Source of the DNA: Brevibacillus dissolubilis
GTDB lineage: Bacteria; Bacillota; Bacilli; Brevibacillales; Brevibacillaceae
Direction of reading: 5' to 3'
NCBI RefSeq assembly: GCF_006170445.1
Contig: NZ_VCNA01000009.1
Coordinates: 62,001-126,000, forward strand
DNA: 64,000 bases
In this document: in pieces, positions 25,697 through 34,370 of the stretch
Layout: every line of letters begins with the position of its first letter
How positions within the stretch are numbered: the stretch's first letter is position 1
Program-made: the position numbers and the translations under genes
The notes under the pieces: generated by a model
What the model was told of the DNA's origin: nothing
Seen by the model: the letters and a program-made list of their open reading frames with translations, nothing else
Databases searched by the model: none

Positions 25697-27264
25697 ACGC
25701 TTCCACCTTGCCCTTGCCCAGAAAGATCAGAACCCGCACCAGAGCTGCTTTTGCCTGTGCCAGAGTCGGATTTGAGGCTTTGATTGGCTAGTGGCAGATT
25801 TTGAAAGTCGAAGACACTTTGGGTGACCCCTTGATTGATTGGAACGCGGATTTCGTTCTCTTTGACGGATTGTGGCGGACGGCGGTTCATCAGCCAGAAT
25901 GGAGCACGGATCAGCAAATCTTTTAAACCAGATGGAGTCATAGGAGCCACTGGCGCCAGATACGGCACACCCAGCGTCCGCATGCCTGTCAGATTGATCG
26001 CGATCATCATCAAGCCAAACACGATGCCAAACAGCCCGAGCGTCCCCGCCAAGATGATCAGGATAAAACGCAGAATCCGGAACGAAAAGCTCATGTTATA
26101 CCGTGGAATCGTAAAAGAGGCAATCCCTGTGACCGAGACGACTATAACCATCGGAGCGGATACAATCCCCGCCTGCACCGCTGCTTGACCGATAACCAGC
26201 GCCCCGACGATACTGACCGCTTGACCCACCGGACGCGGCAGACGCACCCCTGCTTCGCGCAAGGCTTCAAAGGTAACTTCCATCATCAAGGCCTCAATAA
26301 TCGCCGGAAAGGGTGTCGTCTCCCTCGCCGCCGCCACCGACAGCAACAGGTTCGTCGGCAGCATCTCCTGATGAAACGTAGTGATCGCTACATAGAACGA
26401 GGGAAATAACAGGGCAATAAAAATAAAAATAGCGCGGATCAGCCGGATAAAGGTAGCTGAGTTGAAATTGATATAGTAATCTTCACTCGCCTGAAATGCT
26501 GCCCAGAACTGAAACGGCGCCAATAGAGCAAACGGTGAGTTATCGACCAGCACCGCAATTTTTCCCTCCAGCAGATTGCCCACCACGACATCGGGACGCT
26601 CGGTGAATTGCATCGTCGGAAAAATATTGAGCGGATGGTCACGAACCAGCTCTTCGATATAGTTGCTCTCCAGCACCGCATCGATCCGGATCTCCTCGAT
26701 ACGTCTGGACATCTCCTCGACTACGCTCTCCTGGGCAACACCTTCGAGATAGAGCAGACGAACCTCTGTGTGGCTAAACTGCCCCACCTTCCAGTACTTC
26801 ATCCGCAGCTTGTCGGTATGCAGGCGTCGGCGGATCAGTGCGATGTTGAGCTCCAGCATCTCGGTGAAGCCTTCCCGCGGACCGCGGATGACCGCCTCTG
26901 TCTGTGGTTCGGATATGCCACGGTGAGGAGCAGCAGCCAGATTGGCCAGGATCACACGGCTCCCGCCTTTTCGGGCCACCACCACAATTCCGGCGAGCAG
27001 GGCCTGCACGAGGATCTCTATCTCATTGGTTTCGCGCAGATTGGGTGATTTGACGACCTCATTGCTCAATCGGTTGGAATGAGAGATCGGTGTGACGATT
27101 TCACGCTCAATCCGCTCCTGATCGGCCAGTCCAGAGATATAGACGACCAGATAATTTTTCACATGCCGAAAAATCAGGTCAGGTGTATTACCCAACCGTT
27201 GCTTGACCTCCTCCCGAAACACGTTGAGATCTTCAAGATGGATGGATGGTTTTCGATCGTTCAT
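25693..27264 (-). CDS. GerA-type germinant receptor subunit A
   Basis: 523 residues: soluble N-terminal half, then a membrane half with 'PFPAIIEALMMEVTFEALREAGVRLP' type family core and 'VGALVIGQAAVQAGIV'. A Gly/Ser/Gln-rich hydrophilic tail (about the last 40 residues) is longer than in the other copy at the window start. Start at 27264 is chosen because AGGAGG lies nine bases upstream; earlier ATG codons overlap or precede that site. It overlaps the upstream GerB gene by 32 bases. Confidence 0.94.
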   Translation of the reverse strand: MNDRKPSIHLEDLNVFREEVKQRLGNTPDLIFRHVKNYLVVYISGLADQERIEREIVTPISHSNRLSNEVVKSPNLRETNEIEILVQALLAGIVVVARKGGSRVILANLAAAPHRGISEPQTEAVIRGPREGFTEMLELNIALIRRRLHTDKLRMKYWKVGQFSHTEVRLLYLEGVAQESVVEEMSRRIEEIRIDAVLESNYIEELVRDHPLNIFPTMQFTERPDVVVGNLLEGKIAVLVDNSPFALLAPFQFWAAFQASEDYYINFNSATFIRLIRAIFIFIALLFPSFYVAITTFHQEMLPTNLLLSVAAARETTPFPAIIEALMMEVTFEALREAGVRLPRPVGQAVSIVGALVIGQAAVQAGIVSAPMVIVVSVTGIASFTIPRYNMSFSFRILRFILIILAGTLGLFGIVFGLMMIAINLTGMRTLGVPYLAPVAPMTPSGLKDLLIRAPFWLMNRRPPQSVKENEIRVPINQGVTQSVFDFQNLPLANQSLKSDSGTGKSSSGAGSDLSGQGQGGSV

Positions 27265-28366
27265 GAGGGACATCCTCCTCTCCTGCAGCATGTTTTTTCT
27301 TGAACCAGGCCACCACCCCGACGACCAATGGGATCAGCATAAACAAAGGAACCCACATCACCCATGGCACCCACTGGAGGCCGACGAAGACATGGCTGGA
27401 AATATTTTTGGTCATATAGGCGGCAAGCAGCCAGATGAGTACACCGATCGGCGCAATGGTGACACGATAGTCCGACAGGCGGAACAGATTGGCAATGCCG
27501 ACACACGCCCCATAGGTGAAAATAAATATCTTAAACATCCCGGCAATCAACAAGTTGATGACCACAAACGGATCGAGGTTGTCCAAGAAATCGGCCACAC
27601 TGGTCATCTGAAACATCGTAAACATCGGATACAGGGTCCTGCTGAACAAGTACGGGCCAATCGTCGAGATGGCTGTCACATCCAGCACGATAAACAAAAG
27701 TCCAACCATACACGTGGACAGCAACGCTGAGCGCCTGAATGATTTTGGGTTCACCGTAACGGACCAAAACATCGCAAAAACCAGCGTTTCCCCGAATGGA
27801 ACCGACACCCCCAGTGGGAACACCGTCGCCATAATCGCCCTCCAGTCCTCCCCCATCGGGTACATCCATACGAAATCAAGCACATCTGAGCTGAGCAAAA
27901 ACAAAAATTGCAAGGTCAACAATCCAAGGATGAAAAAGATACTGACCTCCGCCAGTCGTCCCATTCGCTCCAAACCGGCATAGCAAGCATACAAAATCAC
28001 CAATAAAAATAAAAACATCGTCAGACCGGTTGGTGTCTGTGGCAGCATATACGTCTTGAGCAATTCGCCGAAGTCACGCATAACCCGGCCTGCTACATAG
28101 ATGAATGAAAAAATATAGATGATGGCAAGCGTCCTGCCAATAACCCTTCCAAACAGATGGACAAGCAATGTCGACCACGTGTGTCTTGGATACCATTCAT
28201 AAATTTTGCTGTACAGATAGATGAGCGCAGCGCCTAGAATGGTGCTGATCCCGGCCGCAATCCACGCATCCTGTTTGGCTCCTGCCCCGAATCCGAAGAC
28301 GATATTACTGCCGACCTGAAACAACAGTATCAGACTCCACAATTGTCCAGCCGAAAGGATATGCAC
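27233..28366 (-). CDS. GerB-type germinant receptor permease subunit
   Basis: 377 residues, about ten spans, N-terminus 'ILSAGQLWSLILLFQVGSN' and 'GAGAKQDAWIAAGIST' as in the family. The start is most likely GTG at 28366, eight bases after GGAGG; the GTG at 28375 is too close to that site. First gene of the B-A-C-D operon, preceded by a sigma-G-like promoter. Confidence 0.9.
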   Translation of the reverse strand: MHILSAGQLWSLILLFQVGSNIVFGFGAGAKQDAWIAAGISTILGAALIYLYSKIYEWYPRHTWSTLLVHLFGRVIGRTLAIIYIFSFIYVAGRVMRDFGELLKTYMLPQTPTGLTMFLFLLVILYACYAGLERMGRLAEVSIFFILGLLTLQFLFLLSSDVLDFVWMYPMGEDWRAIMATVFPLGVSVPFGETLVFAMFWSVTVNPKSFRRSALLSTCMVGLLFIVLDVTAISTIGPYLFSRTLYPMFTMFQMTSVADFLDNLDPFVVINLLIAGMFKIFIFTYGACVGIANLFRLSDYRVTIAPIGVLIWLLAAYMTKNISSHVFVGLQWVPWVMWVPLFMLIPLVVGVVAWFKKKHAAGEEDVPHERSKTIHPS

Positions 28367-28401
28367 GCACAGCACCTCCCCACATCCTGCCAGTTATTTC
28401 T

Positions 28402-28430
28402 TAGTATGACCGCCTTTTCCCAGATCATGT
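28402..28430 (-). promoter_or_regulatory. Likely sigma-G promoter of the Ger operon
   Basis: On the minus strand ACATG, 17 bases, CATACTA. The -10 box is a perfect forespore type; the -35 matches four of five bases of GHATR. Ger receptor operons are known sigma-G targets, and the start codon follows after about 35 bases. Confidence 0.6.
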
Positions 28431-28447
28431 ATGTATACGATCACACG

Positions 28448-28490
28448 AAAAAAGCCCTCTGTCCCACCTGTTACGGTGAGCAGAGAGCTT
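28448..28490 (-). terminator. Terminator of the SpoVB/YtgP-like flippase gene
   Basis: On the minus strand AGCTCTCTG pairs with CAGAGGGCT, strengthened by CACC/GGTG further in, then T6. Confidence 0.75.
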
Positions 28491-28510
28491 CTCTTTGTTA
28501 GTGGTAATGT

Positions 28511-30151
28511 TTATTCGCGGGTGGAGCGTGGGTTCAAGCGCTTGAGTGCATCCATCAGCTGTCCCAGTTTCTTCCCAGCTGGTATCCACTCCAACTCGGC
28601 ACGGGTGAGCAGTGGGATAATCAACAGCATCCCCAGATACATCAATAAACCGATACCGACCCCGGTAGCTGCCTCCAATGCCCCAAGCAGGCGGGGACTC
28701 ATGTGGGACGCATGCAACAGATAGGAGACGGCCTCCATCCCAAGCCATGCGAGGAGCAGCATACCATTGGCGACGAGCAGTGGATAGGCCATGTCAAAAC
28801 GCCAGAACATCTCGACCTTGACCAGCTTGGCAATGGTTCGCATATTGAGCACACAGACGAACGCCGTAGCGCAAATCCATGAGATGGATAATCCATCGAT
28901 GCCAAGCAAAGAGGTAAACAACAGGGTGGTGACGATCTTGACGAGAACGCCCCAGACCAGATGCTTGGCTGGGATTTTTTCTTTTCCAATCCCCTGCAGG
29001 ATCCCATTGGTCGCAAGCAAAAGCGAAAGCGGCACAGCACTGATCCCCAGAATCGCCATCGCGCGTGTTCCATCGGCATCACCATACAGAGCGAGGTTGG
29101 CCCCTTCGGATACAGCGGAGAGACCGAGACCTGCCGGAAGTCCGATCAGCCAGGCAAACCGGTACGAGAGACGTGTCAGCGTACTGACCTTCTCCTCATC
29201 CTTTTGTTTGACCGCTTCGGCAATCGCAGGCACCACCGACAAAGCGATGGAGGAACCAAACAGCGTAGCCATCTGCAAAAGCGGGCCGCCTCTGCTGTAG
29301 ATCCCAAACCATGTGTCCGCCGTCAACCCGTCTACATGCCAGACATAACGGAAAATATTGATGGCAAGGAACGAATCGACCAGACTGAAAATCGGGATCA
29401 CCAGCGCACTGACACAGATCGGCCAGGCGATTCGCCACATTTTCAGATAGAAGGCACGGTCAGAGAGCAGGGGTGTTGCGGCCCAGAGCTTTCGGATGCC
29501 CCCGTCGTTTTTACGTTCATGCCAGAGATAGAGCACGATCAAGAAACACATACTGATGACGGTACTGACCATCGTCCCGAAGTTGACACCGGTGATGACG
29601 CTGTCGGTGTCTTCTCCAAGCGAGACCAGATACATCGAGACGATCACGATGAATGCGACACGCAGGGTCTGTTCCACCACCTGTGACACGCCGACGAACA
29701 TCATCTTTTGCAGACCATAGAAATAACCGCGCAGGACAGCGATCAACGGAACAAACAAGAGCGAGAGCGACAAGGCCCGGATCGGCCCGATCAGATGCTG
29801 ATTGCCCATCAGCGTGGCAATCAGCGGTGAGCCCAGATAGAGCAGAGCGAACAGGATAGCCCCAATCAAGCCCATCAGAAACAGACTGCGCCCCAAAATC
29901 TGTGATACCTCATCATCACGCCCTTCTGCCTTCGCCTCCGCGATCATACGAGAAAGCGCCACAGGCACACCCGCTGTCGCGAGGATCAAAAAGGTCAGGT
30001 ACAGAGGATAGACTTCCTGGTACAGCCCAAGTCCACTGTTGCCGACAATCTCCTGCAGCGGGATGCGGTAGAACATCCCGATCACTTTGGACAACAAACC
30101 AGCAGCAGCGAGGATCAGAGCCCCGCTGAGGAATTGACTTTTTCGCAGCAT
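28511..30151 (-). CDS. MOP-superfamily lipid flippase, SpoVB/YtgP type
   Basis: 546 residues with about 14 spans. The N-terminus 'KSQFLSGALILAAAGLLSKVIGMFYRIPL' and 'GLGLYQEVYPLY' are typical of the Bacillus SpoVB/YtgP (Amj-independent MurJ) group that moves lipid-linked precursors across the membrane. ATAAGGAG precedes the ATG. Either the peptidoglycan flippase or a sporulation-specific SpoVB; the sequence does not settle it. A second, MurJ/MviN-type flippase is encoded 2.5 kb away. Confidence 0.88.
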   Translation of the reverse strand: MLRKSQFLSGALILAAAGLLSKVIGMFYRIPLQEIVGNSGLGLYQEVYPLYLTFLILATAGVPVALSRMIAEAKAEGRDDEVSQILGRSLFLMGLIGAILFALLYLGSPLIATLMGNQHLIGPIRALSLSLLFVPLIAVLRGYFYGLQKMMFVGVSQVVEQTLRVAFIVIVSMYLVSLGEDTDSVITGVNFGTMVSTVISMCFLIVLYLWHERKNDGGIRKLWAATPLLSDRAFYLKMWRIAWPICVSALVIPIFSLVDSFLAINIFRYVWHVDGLTADTWFGIYSRGGPLLQMATLFGSSIALSVVPAIAEAVKQKDEEKVSTLTRLSYRFAWLIGLPAGLGLSAVSEGANLALYGDADGTRAMAILGISAVPLSLLLATNGILQGIGKEKIPAKHLVWGVLVKIVTTLLFTSLLGIDGLSISWICATAFVCVLNMRTIAKLVKVEMFWRFDMAYPLLVANGMLLLAWLGMEAVSYLLHASHMSPRLLGALEAATGVGIGLLMYLGMLLIIPLLTRAELEWIPAGKKLGQLMDALKRLNPRSTRE

Positions 30152-30244
30152 AACAAACTCCTTATAAAAAGGCTATCAGATATGGTTGTAATCATCAGCC
30201 TATACTACCTTATTCAGGCTTATTCGTAAAGATGGCTTTTGGAC

Positions 30245-30265
30245 CGTTCGTGGGATTGACGAACG
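30245..30265. repeat. Short perfect inverted repeat in the tcaA-like leader
   Basis: CGTTCGT-N7-ACGAACG, 54 bases before the tcaA-like start codon. No T run follows, so it is not a terminator. It could be an operator or leader stem. Confidence 0.35.
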
Positions 30266-30318
30266 CCGCCCAATCCCTAAGAATGGAAAAGAGAAGAAAC
30301 AACAGGAGGGATTGCTGC

Positions 30319-31668
30319 ATGAAGTGGAAAATTGTCGTCCCGCTGGTCGCCGTCATCGCCGCTGGGACAAGCCTTGCCTTCGTCGGAATGCGGGCAAGTG
30401 ATCCAGAACAAGTCGTCAAAACCTTCGAAATTGCTGTCGCCCAGCGCGACGCTGACACATTGCTTCCGCTCCTCACTCTCCCCGATGAGCTGAATGCCCA
30501 TCATGAACTCACGCTCGAACAGGCCGAAGCGATCACCCGTACCCTGCACGAGCACGAGCAGACCTACCAACGCTATCTGACCGACCTGCAAGAGCAAGCG
30601 CATCAATATAAAAGCAATCCTGCCTATCTGCCTGCTTCCCTCACCCAAGCGGACGCTGCTCCCTCGCTCGTTGTCCTGAAGAAAACGGGAAAGCACTGGC
30701 TGTTTTTTGACCGTTATCAGGTACAGGTCAAGCCGATGTACGCCACGCTTACTGCCCCCGGTCAGGCGAAACTTGTCACAAATGAAAAAGGCGTCGAGAT
30801 CGAACCTGTAAGCTCAGCCAATCTCCCAGAAGGCCGCAAATACGTGGCAGGTCCTTATTTCCCAGGCAATCATCAGGTGACCGCAACCCTGCCAAGCCCG
30901 TTTGGTGAGATCAAAAAAGAGCTGACATTTGCTGTCGATTTCGGTGTCAATCCTAATGTACCCGTCAACTTGGATACCAAAGAGATCAAAATATACACCA
31001 ACTATCCCAATGCCAAGCTGTACTATCAAGGCAAGCCGCTCAGCGCTATATTTGAAAAGTCATGGAACGATTACGTCGCCACCATCGGGCCAGCACCACT
31101 GCAGCCCATCGAATTGATGGTCAAGGCTAAGACTCCTTTTGGCGAGATGCAAGCGGTCGGCAATCTGGAGGCACAGGAGAAAAATCTGGATCTGCCTATC
31201 TCTTTTGCCACCTCGGACGAGCTGAGACAACAGATCGGCAAGCTCCTGCTCGACTACAATCAGGCATGGGTCAACTACGCCCAGAGCAAGACGTCGCTTG
31301 AACAATTGGAGACCTACCTCACCCAAGACGGCAATGTGCGTGAGAATCTGGTCTATGAAGTAGAGTCGTTCAGAGACACCCCTGAGGAATACAAAAAAGT
31401 GTTCGTCGGCAAGCTGACCGGACTCGCAGCAGATTTCGGCTCGCTCGAAATGCAGGGCGAAGACGCCGTGACACTGATGGTCAAGGAAACCTTTGACGAT
31501 CAATGGAAAAATGCATCCAGTGGTGAAATCACTGGCGATGGTACCCAAATCCTTTATTGGAATTATGAATTGATCTATACCGCTGGTGAGTGGAAGATCG
31601 CCAACAACTACGAAATCCAACCGAATCTGTTCGGGATTGACCCACAACAGGTGGAAAAACTGCTGTAG
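30319..31668 (+). CDS. TcaA/YvbJ-like membrane-anchored envelope protein
   Basis: 449 residues: N-terminal anchor (4-22), then 'DPEQVVKTFEIAVAQRDADTLLPLL', the opening typical of TcaA/YvbJ proteins, two or three Ig-like beta domains ('VKPMYATLTA', 'EIKIYTNYPNAKLYYQGKPL') and a C-terminal NTF2-like domain ending 'YWNYELIYTAGEWKIANNYE'. The zinc ribbon found at the N-terminus of many members is absent. Staphylococcal TcaA influences glycopeptide resistance. Start set by GGAGGG at 30305. The HAD gene follows 31 bases later. Confidence 0.75.
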   Translation: MKWKIVVPLVAVIAAGTSLAFVGMRASDPEQVVKTFEIAVAQRDADTLLPLLTLPDELNAHHELTLEQAEAITRTLHEHEQTYQRYLTDLQEQAHQYKSNPAYLPASLTQADAAPSLVVLKKTGKHWLFFDRYQVQVKPMYATLTAPGQAKLVTNEKGVEIEPVSSANLPEGRKYVAGPYFPGNHQVTATLPSPFGEIKKELTFAVDFGVNPNVPVNLDTKEIKIYTNYPNAKLYYQGKPLSAIFEKSWNDYVATIGPAPLQPIELMVKAKTPFGEMQAVGNLEAQEKNLDLPISFATSDELRQQIGKLLLDYNQAWVNYAQSKTSLEQLETYLTQDGNVRENLVYEVESFRDTPEEYKKVFVGKLTGLAADFGSLEMQGEDAVTLMVKETFDDQWKNASSGEITGDGTQILYWNYELIYTAGEWKIANNYEIQPNLFGIDPQQVEKLL

Positions 31669-31699
31669 CTGACACGTCTATACATATATGGAGGCTCCT

Positions 31700-32491
31700 A
31701 TGATTCGACTGATTGCAATTGATCTGGATGACACCCTGCTAGGCCATGACTTATCGATTTCGCCTGCTAATATGGAAGCGATACAGGCCGCCAGACAACT
31801 CGGTGTGCATGTCGTCATCGCGACGGCGCGCGGCTGGCATACGGCCAAGGATTTTTATCAGGCATGTGGATTGGACGGATACACCGTCTGCGGCTCTGGA
31901 ACCAAGATCTTCAATTCAGACGGTACCTGTATCAAGACATGGTCGATCCCGCTTGCACGCGCCAAGGAACTGCTCACCTATGCTACTGAACAGAATGTGA
32001 TGGTCTACACCGCCGTCGCCTACAAAAATCTGCTCAATCTCGTCTATCCGGGAAGCGAGTACAAAATCCGTCCGGTTGTCGATGAAGTGGTGCCAGGACT
32101 TCACGAGGTACTGGACGTGGCTCCGACACAGCTTTTCCTCAAAGGCGAGCGGGAAGTGAACACGATGCTACAGGCGGTGTCTGCTGACTGTAAGGATTAC
32201 CGCTACCAAGTCCTGCTTTATCGGGACGGCATACCTGAGATGATGATCGTTCATCCCGAAGCGAGCAAAGCGACCGGGCTCGCGTGGGTATGTGAGAAGC
32301 TGGGGATTAAGAGCGAGGAAGTCTTAGCGCTTGGAGACAGTGCGAATGATATCCCGATGCTGCGATGGGCGGGTGTCGGGGTAGCGATGGGCTGGGCTCC
32401 GCAAGATGTGCAGGAGGCGGCTGATCATGTGACGGCGCCTGATGATGAGGACGGGTGTGCGACGACGATCCGAAAGTATGTGTTGGGGTGA
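31700..32491 (+). CDS. HAD-superfamily Cof-type phosphatase
   Basis: 263 residues of HAD subfamily IIB: motif I 'IAIDLDDTLL', motif II 'VIATARG' and motif III/IV 'LALGDSANDIPMLRWAG', with the nucleophile Asp and metal-binding Asp present and the cap domain between. Such enzymes hydrolyse sugar phosphates, nucleotides or FMN; the substrate is not readable. Start fixed by GGAGGCTCCT. Probably cotranscribed with the TcaA-like gene. Hairpin element A begins 17 bases after the stop and may act as its transcript end. Confidence 0.88.
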   Translation: MIRLIAIDLDDTLLGHDLSISPANMEAIQAARQLGVHVVIATARGWHTAKDFYQACGLDGYTVCGSGTKIFNSDGTCIKTWSIPLARAKELLTYATEQNVMVYTAVAYKNLLNLVYPGSEYKIRPVVDEVVPGLHEVLDVAPTQLFLKGEREVNTMLQAVSADCKDYRYQVLLYRDGIPEMMIVHPEASKATGLAWVCEKLGIKSEEVLALGDSANDIPMLRWAGVGVAMGWAPQDVQEAADHVTAPDDEDGCATTIRKYVLG

Positions 32492-32507
32492 CTTTGGCTT
32501 TGGGTGG

Positions 32508-32599
32508 GAGAGTGAGGAGGTATTAACTGTTTTCCAGTCGCCTTTCCCTCACTTCGTTCGGCCGGTCTCCTTACAAACAGTTAATACCTCCTCACTCTC
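32508..32599 (+). repeat. Hairpin repeat, copy A
   Basis: Two perfect 25-bp arms (32508-32532 and 32575-32599) enclose a 42-nt core (32533-32574) that starts TCCAGTCGCC and ends CTCCTTAC. The core holds an imperfect direct repeat, CCAGTCGCCTT and CCGGTCTCCTT. Copies B and C have the same core with two base differences. The stem pattern is GAG..TGAGGAG, a variable middle (GTATTAA here), then CTGTTT. CCGGGTGCC follows at 32602-32610, as it also follows copy B. Confidence 0.9.
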
Positions 32600-32660
32600 G
32601 ACCGGGTGCCAAGCGCTCCCTGCTCACATATCGGATAGCCTAAGATAAAAAGAGAAAAGA

Positions 32661-32707
32661 AAAACCGAGCACCCTCTAACACGATTGGTATAGATGGTGG
32701 TCGGTTT
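32661..32707 (-). terminator. Terminator of murJ
   Basis: On the minus strand AAACCGACCACC pairs with GGTGCTCGGTTT (one mismatch), then TTCTTTTCTC. Confidence 0.65.
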
Positions 32708-32723
32708 CGTTTATTCTTATGAG

Positions 32724-34256
32724 TTATTGTTTGGATCTCGCAAAACGCTTGGTGAACTTGCCGATCATCTCTTTTGCCAGCTCTTCTCGCAGGACGATCA
32801 GGCTGACGCCATAGAGGGCAACTGCTACGCTTACGCCGATGAGCAGGTGGAAGATCGGTTGCAAGCCTGACAGCCATGGGTTCAGGGCGAGGATCGCGCC
32901 TGCCATCACAGCACTTGCGATCAACACCTTGGTCAGTGTCATGACAAAGCTTGGTTTGACCAGCCTGCCTGTCTTGCGCCAGAGCAAAAGGAACAGCAAC
33001 AAGGACTGCGCCAGTGCCGAGACGGACATACTGAGGGCTACGCCGCCATGATCAAGCACAGGGGCGGTCAGATATGCGGTGGCGATATAGATCGCGATGC
33101 CAACCACCCCGATGGTGACAGGTGTACGCGTGTTTTCCAACGCATAGAACGCACGTGTCAATAGGTCTCTTGCCGCCAGAAAATACAGGCCCAAGCTGTA
33201 AAAAGCCAAGCCCCACTGCGTCCAGGCGACACTCGTCTCGTCGAACGCCCCGCCTTCACGGGCGAACAGCAGACGGATCAACGGCTCACCGTAGAGGATC
33301 AGACCGACCGTGACCGGGACGAGCAGCACCAAGAGATACGCCAAGCCTTTTTGCAGGGTGTCTTTCATCAGATCCATCTCGCCACGCTTGACGTAGCTCG
33401 ACAGCAACGGAAACAGCGGCAGGGTAAAGGCTCCGACGAAAATCGCCATCGGGAGCTGGGCGATCTGGTTGGCATATCCGAGCGCGGCCACTTTTCCATC
33501 TCCGAGGGCTGTGGTGAAACCCCGCTCCAGAAATACGGTCGACTGCGAGATCACCGCCCCAATCAGAATCGGGATCACCCGCTCACCCATGCTGCGCATA
33601 TGCTCATCCTGACGCCAGTTGAGGGCCAGACGGTGCCGGTAGCCCAGTTTACGCAGAGTAGGCAGGATCACCAAAGCCCCGGCCAGATAGCCAAGCGAGG
33701 TACCGATGGAGATTCCATCCAAGCCCCAGAGCGGCACGAGCGCATACATCGCTAGAATCACGACCGCTCCGTTCGCCACCGTCCCCAGTGTCGGCGTAAA
33801 ATAATGCTCATGGGCATTCACCAGACTGGCCCACAGACCCATCATCCCGATGAACAGGACAGACGGCCACATCAATTGCAGCTGGTGGGCGGTCATCTCT
33901 GCTTTGATCCCTGTGAGACCGTACCAAGAGGCGATCTGCGGTGACAGCCAGATCCCCAACGCGGTTAATACAGTAAAGGAGACTAAGATCAGGGTCAGCA
34001 TCTTATGATAGAGCAGACGGGCCTGTCCCTCCTCTTTTTTCTCCAGAATTCCGCGCATGGTCGGGATCAGTACGGCATTGATGGCCCCCGGTATGACGAG
34101 AAAAAGCGTCGCTGGAATCGTCAGCGCCAGCATATAGACGTCCGCTTCCATATTTGTGCCGTAAAGATCTGATACATAGATATTACGTATAAATCCAAGC
34201 AATCGTCCCACCAAGGTTAAGAGGACGATCATCGATGCTGTTTTTACTAGACTCAC
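32724..34256 (-). CDS. murJ: MurJ/MviN-type lipid II flippase
   Basis: 510 residues, about 14 spans, with the MurJ opening 'SMIVLLTLVGRLLGFIRNIYVSDLYG', 'PGAINAVLIPTM' and 'VIPILIGAVISQSTVFLERGF'. It moves lipid-linked glycan precursors outward. The start is most likely GTG at 34256 preceded by GGGAGAG; the frame is open for 22 more codons upstream, but they run into the shared promoter region. Divergent from the Wzy-like operon, which fits a joint polymer-export role. Confidence 0.88.
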   Translation of the reverse strand: MSLVKTASMIVLLTLVGRLLGFIRNIYVSDLYGTNMEADVYMLALTIPATLFLVIPGAINAVLIPTMRGILEKKEEGQARLLYHKMLTLILVSFTVLTALGIWLSPQIASWYGLTGIKAEMTAHQLQLMWPSVLFIGMMGLWASLVNAHEHYFTPTLGTVANGAVVILAMYALVPLWGLDGISIGTSLGYLAGALVILPTLRKLGYRHRLALNWRQDEHMRSMGERVIPILIGAVISQSTVFLERGFTTALGDGKVAALGYANQIAQLPMAIFVGAFTLPLFPLLSSYVKRGEMDLMKDTLQKGLAYLLVLLVPVTVGLILYGEPLIRLLFAREGGAFDETSVAWTQWGLAFYSLGLYFLAARDLLTRAFYALENTRTPVTIGVVGIAIYIATAYLTAPVLDHGGVALSMSVSALAQSLLLFLLLWRKTGRLVKPSFVMTLTKVLIASAVMAGAILALNPWLSGLQPIFHLLIGVSVAVALYGVSLIVLREELAKEMIGKFTKRFARSKQ

Positions 34257-34306
34257 GGTTTGGCTCTCCCATTTCTTATGATTATATGAAATTGATACTC
34301 TAGGCG

Positions 34307-34336
34307 TTGCTACACCTTTCACTCTTTCATTATAAT
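34307..34336 (+). promoter_or_regulatory. Promoter of the Wzy-like operon
   Basis: TTGCTA, 18 bases, TATAAT. The perfect -10 overlaps the ATG at 34335, which argues against that codon as start. Confidence 0.65.
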
Positions 34337-34370
34337 GTTAAAGTCGAACTTATGTGTAGGGGGACTTCAC

